A stretch of DNA of 64,000 nucleotides from Lysobacter sp. TY2-98 (lineage in GTDB: Bacteria > Pseudomonadota > Gammaproteobacteria > Xanthomonadales > Xanthomonadaceae), in assembly GCF_003367355.1 (NCBI RefSeq), contig NZ_CP031413.1, positions 2,274,921 to 2,338,920 on the forward strand, read 5' to 3'. The translations under genes were made by a program, and so were the position numbers. Shown here one piece after another: positions 35,124 to 42,678 of this stretch. The notes beneath the pieces are model-generated. The model searched no databases and was not told the origin of the DNA. It saw only the letters and a program-made list of their open reading frames with translations. Every line of letters starts with the position of its first letter. The first letter of the stretch is position 1.

Positions 35124-35147
35124 TGGTGGCGTCGGTTAAAGCGCGGA

Positions 35148-35558
35148 TCAGATGCCAAGGATGCGCGAGATCAGGCCGGTCGCCGTCTGCACCAGGTAGA
35201 CGTCGCGCGAGTCGGGGTACGGGCGCACCCACACCATGCCGCGCGGCGGCGGCGCCAGACGGTAGACGGTGTAATTCGTGACGTAGTAGCGCGGCACCAC
35301 GTAGGTCATCGGCAGGCGCTCACCGCGCGCCCACTTCTTGTATTGGCCGAGGTGACGTCCCTTGTCGTGGTGGTAGTCGGGGCGATGGTCGTCGCGGTCG
35401 TGCCAGGGGCCGTTGGGATTCGGCTCACCGATGCGGATGCCTTCGACGGCCTCGTGCCCGTGACCCTTGCCGTGGCCCTTGCCATGACCCGGGTCGGCCA
35501 GCGCGGGGCCGGCGAGCAACAGCGAAGCGATCAGGACGAGCGGGGACATACGGATCAT
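35148..35558 (-). CDS. RcnB-family periplasmic protein
   Basis: This 136-residue exported protein has a signal peptide (about 1-22, ending ALA). A His/Gly/Asp-rich segment (HGKGHGKGHGHE, then HDRDDHRPDYHHDKGRH) could bind metal. The RcnB-type end carries RLAPPPRGMVWVRPYPDSRD and VYLVQTATGLISRI. RcnB helps control periplasmic nickel and cobalt in E. coli; many relatives have unknown roles. The start at 35558 directly precedes the signal peptide with GAGGAGAG upstream. No rcnA efflux gene is nearby. Confidence 0.85.
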   Translation of the reverse strand: MIRMSPLVLIASLLLAGPALADPGHGKGHGKGHGHEAVEGIRIGEPNPNGPWHDRDDHRPDYHHDKGRHLGQYKKWARGERLPMTYVVPRYYVTNYTVYRLAPPPRGMVWVRPYPDSRDVYLVQTATGLISRILGI

Positions 35559-35664
35559 GTTCGGTCTCTCCTCGTTGGACGCCGACACGCTAGCGGTGGC
35601 GGGCTGAACCTGTCATGGAAATCGCCAGCGCCGTACCGCGTCGGCTCAGCATGGTGACGTGCGC

Positions 35665-35693
35665 GTGCAGGCGGCGATGCCATCCGCCTGCAC
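35665..35693. terminator. Hairpin downstream of amidohydrolase
   Basis: A perfect 10-bp stem GTGCAGGCGG (35665-35674) pairs with 35684-35693 around a 9-base loop. It starts 13 bases past the amidohydrolase stop on the minus strand. No U-tract is present, so termination is only plausible. Confidence 0.4.
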
Positions 35694-35705
35694 GGCGTCG
35701 CACCG

Positions 35706-37046
35706 TCATTCGGCCCCGCGCACCACTTGGCCGTTCTTCATCACGAATACCGGGTGCTCGGTGGCGCGGATGTCCGTCAGCACGTTGCCCGGCACCGCGA
35801 CCACATCGGCGTACTTGCCCGCCTCCAGCGTGCCGACATCCTTCTCGACGCCGAGAAGCGTGGCCGCGCCGATGCTGCTGGTCATCAGCGCCGCCGCCGG
35901 CGACATGCCGACGTCGACGTAGTCGCCGAACTCACGACCGTTGAGGCCGTGCGGGAATACCGCCGCGTCGGTGCCCAGCGCGATCGGCGTGCCGATGCGG
36001 ATCGCATTGCGCAGCATCTGCTCGTGCGACGTGTACGCCGCATGCGCCTTGCCCGCGATCTTCGGCGGATAACCGGCGAGCTTCGACTCGGTCCACAGCA
36101 GCGTGGTGCGCGTCGGCACCAGGTAGACGCCCTTCTGCTTCATCAGCTGCAGCGTTTCGGGCTTGAGGAAGCTGCCGTGCTCGATGGAATCGACACCGGC
36201 TTCGATCGCGAGCCGCGCCGCGGTATCGCCATGCGCGTGCGCGGCGACCTTGCGGCCCCAGTTGTGCGCTTCGGAGATGATCGCCTTGAGTTCGTCCGGC
36301 GTGAGCTGCGGCACGTCGACCGGATCGGATTCACTCAGCACGCCGCCCGACGCGCAGATCTTGATGACGTCCGCGCCGTACTTCATCTGCAGGCGCGTGG
36401 CTTCGCGGCACTGCTCCGCGCCGTTGCAGACCCCTTCCATCGGTGTCGAGGGGATCACGCGCGTCGGCGGATACGGCGAACTGTCGCAATGCCCGCCGGT
36501 CGAGCCGATCGCGTGACCGGCGACGATCATCCGCGGGCCAGTCGCGTAACCGCCGTTGATCGCATTGCGCAGCGCGACATCGATGAAATCACCGGCGCCG
36601 AGCACGCGGATGGTGGTGAAGCCTGCGTCGAGCGTGACCTTCGCATTGCGTTGCGCGTGGAAGGCCTGCTCGGCGGGGAACCGCATCATCCCGTTGTAGA
36701 TGCCCGCAGCCCAGTCGTCGTCGTGGTCGTCGGCGATGTGCGTATGCGCGTCGATGAAGCCCGGCAGCAACGTCGCGTCGCCGAGGTCGATCACGCGGGC
36801 GCCATCGGGGACCGCGACGTTGGCGCCCGCGCTGACGATGCGTTCGCCCTGCACCAGCACCATGCCGTTCTCGACCATGCGACCGCTGCGACCGTCGAAC
36901 AGGTGGGCGGCCTTCAGCACCACCGGCCGCACCGCGGGGGGCGTGGTCGGCGCCTGCGCATGGCCGGCGAACGCGGCGAACAGACCGGTAACGAGAAGGC
37001 CCGCGGAGGCGAGACCGGCGAACAGCGGTGCAAGACGGAGCTTCAT
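35706..37046 (-). CDS. Exported amidohydrolase (Xaa-Pro dipeptidase-like)
   Basis: This 446-residue secreted metal-dependent hydrolase has a signal peptide (about 1-31, ending AGHAQA). The metal ligands appear in the order expected for the amidohydrolase barrel: HTH in IDAHTHIADD, the bridging lysine in GADVIKICASGG, His in AAHAHGDT and SIEHGSF, and Asp in LGTDAAVFPHG. Relatives cleave imidodipeptides, carboxypeptidase substrates or mycotoxins. A second, distantly similar exported amidohydrolase is at 52334. The start at 37046 begins the signal peptide. Confidence 0.92.
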   Translation of the reverse strand: MKLRLAPLFAGLASAGLLVTGLFAAFAGHAQAPTTPPAVRPVVLKAAHLFDGRSGRMVENGMVLVQGERIVSAGANVAVPDGARVIDLGDATLLPGFIDAHTHIADDHDDDWAAGIYNGMMRFPAEQAFHAQRNAKVTLDAGFTTIRVLGAGDFIDVALRNAINGGYATGPRMIVAGHAIGSTGGHCDSSPYPPTRVIPSTPMEGVCNGAEQCREATRLQMKYGADVIKICASGGVLSESDPVDVPQLTPDELKAIISEAHNWGRKVAAHAHGDTAARLAIEAGVDSIEHGSFLKPETLQLMKQKGVYLVPTRTTLLWTESKLAGYPPKIAGKAHAAYTSHEQMLRNAIRIGTPIALGTDAAVFPHGLNGREFGDYVDVGMSPAAALMTSSIGAATLLGVEKDVGTLEAGKYADVVAVPGNVLTDIRATEHPVFVMKNGQVVRGAE

Positions 37047-37208
37047 GCAGGGACCTGTCGGGCGGAAAGACCCGAGTGTAGGCAGAAGCGGCCGTGGCCT
37101 GCCTGTGCCGGCGGTCGCTGATTTCCCGTTCCGCCGGAGGCGTCCTCCCAACGTCCCCCTGACCTCGGGCACATCCCGGGTTCATGCGCGACCACTAGGA
37201 TGCGCGCC

Positions 37209-38000
37209 ATGCGTCGCCTCGCCGCCACCGCCGCTCTCGCCTGCCTGCTGCTCGCGCCGCAGGTGCAGGCGCGCACGGTGTATCGCTGCGTACGCAATGC
37301 GACGGTGAGCCTCGCGACGGCGCCAGAACCCGGCTCGAAGTGCGAAGCGAAAACCATCGCCGACGACGCGGTGAAAGTGCCCAACCTCTGGGGCGCGCTC
37401 GGCGTGGTGAAGGGCAACCTCTACGAACGCCAGCAGGACGGCAAGACCGTCTACAGCACGCGCAAGCTGCCCGGCTCGACGAAGGTGCTGTCGTTCACCG
37501 TCGAAACGCCGCCGGGTGAGCCGGCGCATGCAGGCCTCGGCCAGGTCGGCAAGCCGCAGATCGATCGCTTCGCCAAGCAGTTCAAGGCGGCGTCGAAGAA
37601 GACGGGTGTCGACGACGCCTACCTGCGCGCCATTGCCCATGCCGAGAGCGGCTTCAACGCGGCCGCGGTGTCGCCCAAGGGCGCAGTCGGCGTGATGCAG
37701 CTGATGCCGGAGACGGCGCGCGAATACGGTGCCGATCCGACGTCGCCCGACCAGTCCATCGAGGCCGCGGCGCGCATGATCCGTCAGCTCGCGACGCGCT
37801 ACCGCGGCGATCTGCGCATGGTCGCGGCGGCGTACAACGCGGGCTCCGGCGTGGTCGCGCATTACGGCGGGGTGCCGCCCTACCGCGAAACGCAGCAGTA
37901 CCTTGCCAAGGTCGAGGCGCTATACACGCGCTACCGCACCGCACTCGGCAAGACGCCGAAGACGCTCGACGGCACCGAGATCCTGCGCGCGGCGGAATGA
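37209..38000 (+). CDS. Exported lytic transglycosylase (SLT-type)
   Basis: This 263-residue periplasmic protein has a signal peptide (about 1-22) and an N-terminal domain with two cysteines. The SLT catalytic domain (about 115-250) has the glutamate in AIAHAESGFN, followed by KGAVGVMQLMPETAREYG and MVAAAYNAGSGVVAHYGGVPPY. It cleaves peptidoglycan glycan strands with formation of 1,6-anhydro ends. AGGA at 37197-37200 lies nine bases before ATG 37209 and decides against ATG 37200. Confidence 0.92.
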   Translation: MRRLAATAALACLLLAPQVQARTVYRCVRNATVSLATAPEPGSKCEAKTIADDAVKVPNLWGALGVVKGNLYERQQDGKTVYSTRKLPGSTKVLSFTVETPPGEPAHAGLGQVGKPQIDRFAKQFKAASKKTGVDDAYLRAIAHAESGFNAAAVSPKGAVGVMQLMPETAREYGADPTSPDQSIEAAARMIRQLATRYRGDLRMVAAAYNAGSGVVAHYGGVPPYRETQQYLAKVEALYTRYRTALGKTPKTLDGTEILRAAE

Positions 38001-38025
38001 TGCGACGCGCCCGCATACTGCGCGG

Positions 38026-38538
38026 GTGACCTTCGACCTCGACTCGCTGCGCAATGCGCTCGCCGACGTGCCCGTCGTCGCGTGGTGCGCGGTCATCGCC
38101 GTGCTTCTTCTGCAGCGGGTCGCACGTCGATTCGGCTTGTGGCTGTACGCGGCCTTCGCGCTGCCCGGCACGCTCGCGCACGAACTGGCGCACTACATCG
38201 TCGCCTTGCTGCTCGCCGCGCGGCCGCAAGTGCCGCGCTTGTGGCCGGAGCGGACGCCCACCGGATGGCGTCTCGGTTCCGTCGCCTTCCGTGCACCGTG
38301 GTGGCGCGCCGGCCCGATCGCCCTCGCGCCCTTGCTGCTGTTACCGGGCGCAGTGGCCTGGATCGTCATGTTCCTCGCCGACGCACGCGGGGCGTGGATC
38401 GCGGTGCATGCATGGATCGCCGGCACGCTGTTCGGCGCAGCGATGCCGTCGCGCGCGGATGTGCGCATCGCCGCGCCGACACTCGCCGTGCTGGCCCTGA
38501 TCGCCGCCGCCGTCGTCGCCGTCCGCATCACCGTTTGA
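38026..38538 (+). CDS. Polytopic membrane protein with HExxH motif (M50-like)
   Basis: This 170-residue protein has about five hydrophobic helices. HELAH (about residue 51) sits inside a helix (LPGTLAHELAHYIVALLLA). A later MPSRADVRIA segment could provide a third zinc ligand, as in site-2-protease-like M50B relatives. This makes a membrane-embedded metalloprotease or degenerate relative possible, but the family match is inferred from motif and topology only. GTG 38026 is the only sensible start; it is 25 bp from the transglycosylase stop. Confidence 0.6.
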   Translation: MTFDLDSLRNALADVPVVAWCAVIAVLLLQRVARRFGLWLYAAFALPGTLAHELAHYIVALLLAARPQVPRLWPERTPTGWRLGSVAFRAPWWRAGPIALAPLLLLPGAVAWIVMFLADARGAWIAVHAWIAGTLFGAAMPSRADVRIAAPTLAVLALIAAAVVAVRITV

Positions 38539-38578
38539 AGCTGGCACCCGCTTCACGGCGCGTATCGACAATGGCGCG

Positions 38579-40441
38579 ATGCCGTCGCCGACCACGCCCC
38601 GTCGCACGTCGATGCCGTTCCGCGAACGCGTCGACGCCCTGCGCAACCTGCGTCCTTTCCTGCGCCAGATCTGGGCGACCAGCCCGCGATTGACGCTCGC
38701 CAGCCTCGTGTTGCGACTGGTGCAGGCCCTCACGCCCATTGCGCTGCTCTACATCGGCAAGCTGATCATCGACGAGGCGATCCACCTGGTCGCCGTCGGC
38801 GGTGCGCATGCCGACCTGGGCACGCTGTGGGCCAGTGGCGCGCTGCATCACCTCGCCCTGCTCGTGGTCGGCGAGTTCGCGCTCGCCGTCGTCTCCGACC
38901 TGATGGCGCGCGCCGCCAGCTATGTCGACGGCCTGCTGTCCGAGCTGTTCACCAACGCGACCAGCATCCGCCTGATGGAACACGCGGCGACACTGGACCT
39001 CGAGGATTTCGAAGACCCCGACCTGCAGGATCGCCTCGACCGCGCGCGTCGCCAGACCATGGGGCGGATGAACCTGCTGAGCCAGCTGTTCGGGCAGGCG
39101 CAGGACGCGATCACCGTCATCAGCTTCGCGATCGGTCTGCTCGCGTATGCGCCGTGGCTGATGGTGCTGCTCGCCATCGCACTGGTGCCGGCCTTCGTCG
39201 GCGAATCGCACTTCAACGCACTCGGTTACTCGCTCAACTTCCAGTGGACGCCGGAGCGCCGCCAGCTCGAATACCTGCGCCAGACCGGCGCCAGCGTCGA
39301 GACGGCGAAAGAGATCAAGATCTTCGGGCTGCACCGTTTCCTGATCGATCGCTTCCGCGTGCTGGCCGACAAGTTCTACGCGGCGAATCGTGCGCTCGCA
39401 GCGAAGCGTGCGTTCTGGGGCACGGTGCTCGCGGCGCTGGGCACGCTGGGCTATTACGTCGCGTATGCCTACATCGTCTGGCGCACGGTCAAGGGCGACT
39501 TCACGATCGGCGACCTCACGTTTCTGGCGGGCAGCTTCCGACGCCTGCGCCAGTTGCTCGAAGGCCTGCTGATCGGCTTCTCACAGGTCGCAGGCCAGGC
39601 CTTGTACCTCGACGATCTGTTCTCGTTCTTCGAGATCGCACCGGAAATCACCTCCACGCCCGATGCGTCACCGGTGCCGCGTCCGATCGAGCGCGGCTTC
39701 GTGTTCGAGAACGTGGGCTTCCGCTATCCCGACGCGGAACGCTGGGCGCTGCGCGGCCTCGAATTCGAACTCCGCGCAGGCGAAGTGCTGGCGCTCGTCG
39801 GCGAGAACGGCGCCGGCAAGACCACGCTGGTGAAACTGCTCGCGCGTCTCTACGACCCCGACGAAGGCCGCATCCTGCTCGACGGTCGCGACCTGCGCGA
39901 CTACGACCTCGACGACCTGCGCAGCAACGTCGGCGTGATCTTCCAGGACTTCGTGCGGTATCACCTCACCGCCCGCGAGAACATCGGTGTCGGTCGACTG
40001 GAAGCGATGGGCGACGAGGCGCGCATCCGCGAGTCCGCGCGCCGCGCGCTCGCCGACGAGGTCATCGAAGCGCTGCCGCAGCAGTACGACCAGATGATCG
40101 GTCGCCGCTTCAGCACGGGCGTCGAACTGTCGGGCGGCCAGTGGCAGAAGATCGCGATCGCCCGCGCCTACATGCGCGATGCGCAGGTCATGATCCTCGA
40201 CGAACCCACCGCGGCGCTCGATGCACGCGCCGAATACGAGGTCTTCCAGCGCTTCAAGGAACTCAGCGAAGGCCGCACCGCGGTGCTGATCTCGCACCGC
40301 TTCTCGAGCGTGCGCATGGCCGATCGCATCCTCGTGCTCGGCGGCGGCAAGGTCGAGGCGTCCGGTACGCACGATGAACTCATGGCGCAGCGCGGCCGCT
40401 ACGCCGAGCTGTTCGAACTGCAGGCGGCGGGCTACCGCTGA
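38579..40441 (+). CDS. ABC exporter, fused membrane and ATPase domains
   Basis: This 620-residue half-transporter works as a dimer. Six predicted helices (about 30-315) are followed by an ATPase domain. Walker A GENGAGKTT begins near residue 408, the signature is LSGGQ, Walker B is MILDEPTAALD, and the H-loop is LISHRFSS. EVLALVGENGAGKTTLVKLL is typical of type IV exporters such as lipid or peptide exporters. No accessory periplasmic gene is adjacent, so substrate is unknown. It converges with the HEPN-like gene, with six bases between stop codons. Confidence 0.93.
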   Translation: MPSPTTPRRTSMPFRERVDALRNLRPFLRQIWATSPRLTLASLVLRLVQALTPIALLYIGKLIIDEAIHLVAVGGAHADLGTLWASGALHHLALLVVGEFALAVVSDLMARAASYVDGLLSELFTNATSIRLMEHAATLDLEDFEDPDLQDRLDRARRQTMGRMNLLSQLFGQAQDAITVISFAIGLLAYAPWLMVLLAIALVPAFVGESHFNALGYSLNFQWTPERRQLEYLRQTGASVETAKEIKIFGLHRFLIDRFRVLADKFYAANRALAAKRAFWGTVLAALGTLGYYVAYAYIVWRTVKGDFTIGDLTFLAGSFRRLRQLLEGLLIGFSQVAGQALYLDDLFSFFEIAPEITSTPDASPVPRPIERGFVFENVGFRYPDAERWALRGLEFELRAGEVLALVGENGAGKTTLVKLLARLYDPDEGRILLDGRDLRDYDLDDLRSNVGVIFQDFVRYHLTARENIGVGRLEAMGDEARIRESARRALADEVIEALPQQYDQMIGRRFSTGVELSGGQWQKIAIARAYMRDAQVMILDEPTAALDARAEYEVFQRFKELSEGRTAVLISHRFSSVRMADRILVLGGGKVEASGTHDELMAQRGRYAELFELQAAGYR

Positions 40442-40446
40442 GGCGG

Positions 40447-41037
40447 TCAGTCCCCGCCCTGCGCCGCCATCGCCAGGTCGGTGCGCGCTGCGATGAGGCG
40501 TTCGAAGGCCGCCACCGTGCCGACGAACTCGCGCGCGGTGTCGACCGTGATCTTCGGATCGGAAGCATGTGCCGCGGCATTGCGCAGGCGACGCAGTTGC
40601 GACAGCAGGTCCGCCTGGCTGGCGTCGAGCAGGTCCGCGTTGATCAACGCATCGGCGAGTCGCGCCGGCTGCTGCAGCTCCTGACGCGTCACCGCGACCC
40701 CGCGACGCCGCAGCGCGTTCATCGCCGCAACCTCCAGTTCGATCCACGCTTCGAGGATCGCTGCGCGCGGCGAGATCTCCGCCAGCTGCAGGCGATGGTC
40801 TTCACCCTCGAGCGTCAGCGGCGTGCCCGCGTCCGCATCCACCAGCTCGCGTCGCGCCTGCGCCGCCAACTCGTGCACGCGGCGACCGAACCGGAAGCGG
40901 AAGTCCTTCCATTCCAGAATCTCGAGGTCGGGAACGCGCGCCAGCAGCGGGCGTCGCACGAGCAGGAACAGCACGATCAGTGCGAAGGGCCACGCCAGCG
41001 ACGCGGTCATCGCCGCGATGAATTGGAGCCAGTCCAT
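40447..41037 (-). CDS. Membrane-anchored HEPN/DUF4145-like protein
   Basis: This 196-residue protein has one N-terminal helix (about 5-28, FIAAMTASLAWPFALIVLF) and a cytoplasmic, mostly helical domain. Its end reads LLSQLRRLRNAAAHASDPKI and then VDTAREFVGTVAAFERL. RNAAAH matches the Rx4H motif of HEPN domains, which in many cases are ribonucleases or nucleotide-binding modules of defence and toxin systems. No MNT nucleotidyltransferase partner is adjacent. The assignment rests on this motif and the helical context. Confidence 0.6.
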   Translation of the reverse strand: MDWLQFIAAMTASLAWPFALIVLFLLVRRPLLARVPDLEILEWKDFRFRFGRRVHELAAQARRELVDADAGTPLTLEGEDHRLQLAEISPRAAILEAWIELEVAAMNALRRRGVAVTRQELQQPARLADALINADLLDASQADLLSQLRRLRNAAAHASDPKITVDTAREFVGTVAAFERLIAARTDLAMAAQGGD

Positions 41038-41172
41038 GGAGCCTCCGTGCGGTTGCGGCCGAGCCTAGCGGTCGACGCGCCGTTCGTCGAACCCGTGCAT
41101 CCGAACCCGGCGCGGCGCCGTAGTGCTGGAGGTGCCCGATGAGGCACGCCCCCTCAGTCCAGGAGCGTCCCC

Positions 41173-41835
41173 ATGAATTACCGCATTCTCAGTCTCGCGC
41201 TGATCGCTGCGCTGCCGCTCGCCGCGTGCAGCCGCCCCGCCGCCGAGGACGCCGCTGCGCCCGCGGCAACGACAGCCGACACCGCCGTGCCGGCCGAACC
41301 CACCGCGCCGATGCCCGCATCCGCCGAAACCGCGGCGGACGCGATGCCGATGCAGAACCCGATGGTCGGCGGCGCGCCGATGTACGCGGAGAAGGACATC
41401 GTCGACAACGCCGTCAATTCGAAGGACCACACCACGCTGGTCGCGGCGGTGAAGGCCGCCGGCCTGGTCGACACGCTCAAGGGCGCGGGTCCGTTCACCG
41501 TGTTCGCGCCGACCAACGCCGCGTTCGACAAGCTGCCGAAGGGCACCGTCGACACGCTGCTCAAGCCTGACAAGAAGGCCGACCTCACCAAGGTGCTGAC
41601 CTACCACGTGGTATCCGGCAAGCTCGATGCCGCCGCGTTGAAGCAGCAGATCGCCGCCGGCAACGGCAGCGCGACGCTGAAGACCGTGCAGGGCGAGACC
41701 CTGACCGCGAAGGACGACGGCGCCGGCGGCATCGTGCTGACCGATGCGAAGGGCGGACAGTCGCACGTCACGATCGCCGACGTCATGCAGAAGAACGGCG
41801 TGATCCACGTCGTCGACACCGTGCTGATGCCATAA
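41173..41835 (+). CDS. Fasciclin (FAS1) domain lipoprotein
   Basis: This 220-residue lipoprotein has a signal with lipobox LPLAAC (Cys19), an Ala/Pro/Thr-rich linker (about 20-70) and one FAS1 domain (about 75-220). Signature segments are HTTLVAAVKAAGLVDTLKG, GPFTVFAPTNAAFDKLP, VLTYHVVSGK and GVIHVVDTVLMP. FAS1 proteins mediate adhesion or matrix binding, and bacterial copies are often exported stress proteins. The ATG at 41173 follows GGAGCGT. A strong hairpin with a T-tract follows the gene. Confidence 0.93.
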   Translation: MNYRILSLALIAALPLAACSRPAAEDAAAPAATTADTAVPAEPTAPMPASAETAADAMPMQNPMVGGAPMYAEKDIVDNAVNSKDHTTLVAAVKAAGLVDTLKGAGPFTVFAPTNAAFDKLPKGTVDTLLKPDKKADLTKVLTYHVVSGKLDAAALKQQIAAGNGSATLKTVQGETLTAKDDGAGGIVLTDAKGGQSHVTIADVMQKNGVIHVVDTVLMP

Positions 41836-41873
41836 GCGTGCTCCGCCGCCGGCTCCTCGTCGCCGGCGGTGTT

Positions 41874-41909
41874 CGCGGGGACGGCGTTCGCGTCGTCCCC
41901 GCGTCTTTT
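41874..41909 (+). terminator. Intrinsic terminator after fasciclin gene
   Basis: Stem CGCGGGGACG (41874-41883) pairs with 41894-41903 around a 10-base loop and is followed by TCTTTT. A second hairpin, CCGCCGGC (41846-41853) with GCCGGCGG (41862-41869), precedes it. Confidence 0.82.
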
Positions 41910-41987
41910 GCGATGACCGGACGCCGAAGCACACTCGCCTAACGCCGCGGTGCGACACTTCGCACCCGCCGACAGGAGAGCCACCGG

Positions 41988-42491
41988 ATGGGACTCGTCC
42001 ACCGCATCACGCCCTGCCTCTGGTACGCCGACGCCGCCGAAGAGGCGGCGACCGCGTATTGCGAGATCTTCCCGAATTCCCGCATCAGCCGCGTGCTGCG
42101 CTACGACGCCGCTTCGGCGCGTGCCGCCAATCGGCCCAAGGGCAGCGTGTTGACGGTGGAGTTCGAACTCGATGGCCAGGGCTTCACCGCGCTCAACGGC
42201 GGGCCGCTGTTCCGCTTCAACGAGTCGATCTCGTTCGTCGTGCGCTGCGACAGCCAGGCGGAGATCGAGCACTACTGGGCCGCGCTTACGCGCGGCGGCG
42301 ATCCGATGGCGCAGCAGTGCGGCTGGCTCAAGGATCGCTTCGGGGTGTCCTGGCAGGTGGTGCCGGCGTCGCTGCCCGACTGGCTGACCGACGCCGACCC
42401 CGCCCGCGCCGCGCGCGTCATGCGCACCATGCTCACCATGCGCCGGCTCGACCTCGCGCCGCTGCGTGCGGCCTATGACCACGCCGACTGA
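41988..42491 (+). CDS. PhnB-like VOC-family protein
   Basis: This 167-residue protein belongs to the PhnB/3-demethylubiquinone methyltransferase-like VOC group. ITPCLWYADAAEEAATAYCE and IFPNSRISRVLRY start the fold, FELDGQGFTALNGGPLFRFN is the central signature, and QCGWLKDRFGVSWQVVP completes it. Its biochemical role is not established for most members. It precedes acnD on the same strand by 187 bp, which may hold the acnD promoter, and there is no hint of joint function. Confidence 0.9.
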   Translation: MGLVHRITPCLWYADAAEEAATAYCEIFPNSRISRVLRYDAASARAANRPKGSVLTVEFELDGQGFTALNGGPLFRFNESISFVVRCDSQAEIEHYWAALTRGGDPMAQQCGWLKDRFGVSWQVVPASLPDWLTDADPARAARVMRTMLTMRRLDLAPLRAAYDHAD

Positions 42492-42678
42492 AGCCAGCGG
42501 GCTCGGCCGTGGCGTCCCATCGCCATGGCGCCGCGTTCCACCGTGGTTTCCGAAGCCCGCGCGCGTCTGCGGGATAATGGCGATCTGCCGGCCCGACCGG
42601 CCCGTCTTCTGATCCGACTGCCACGCGGCGACGCGTCGATGCGTCCGCCGCTGGCGTCCTCCACGGATTCCGCACCCG

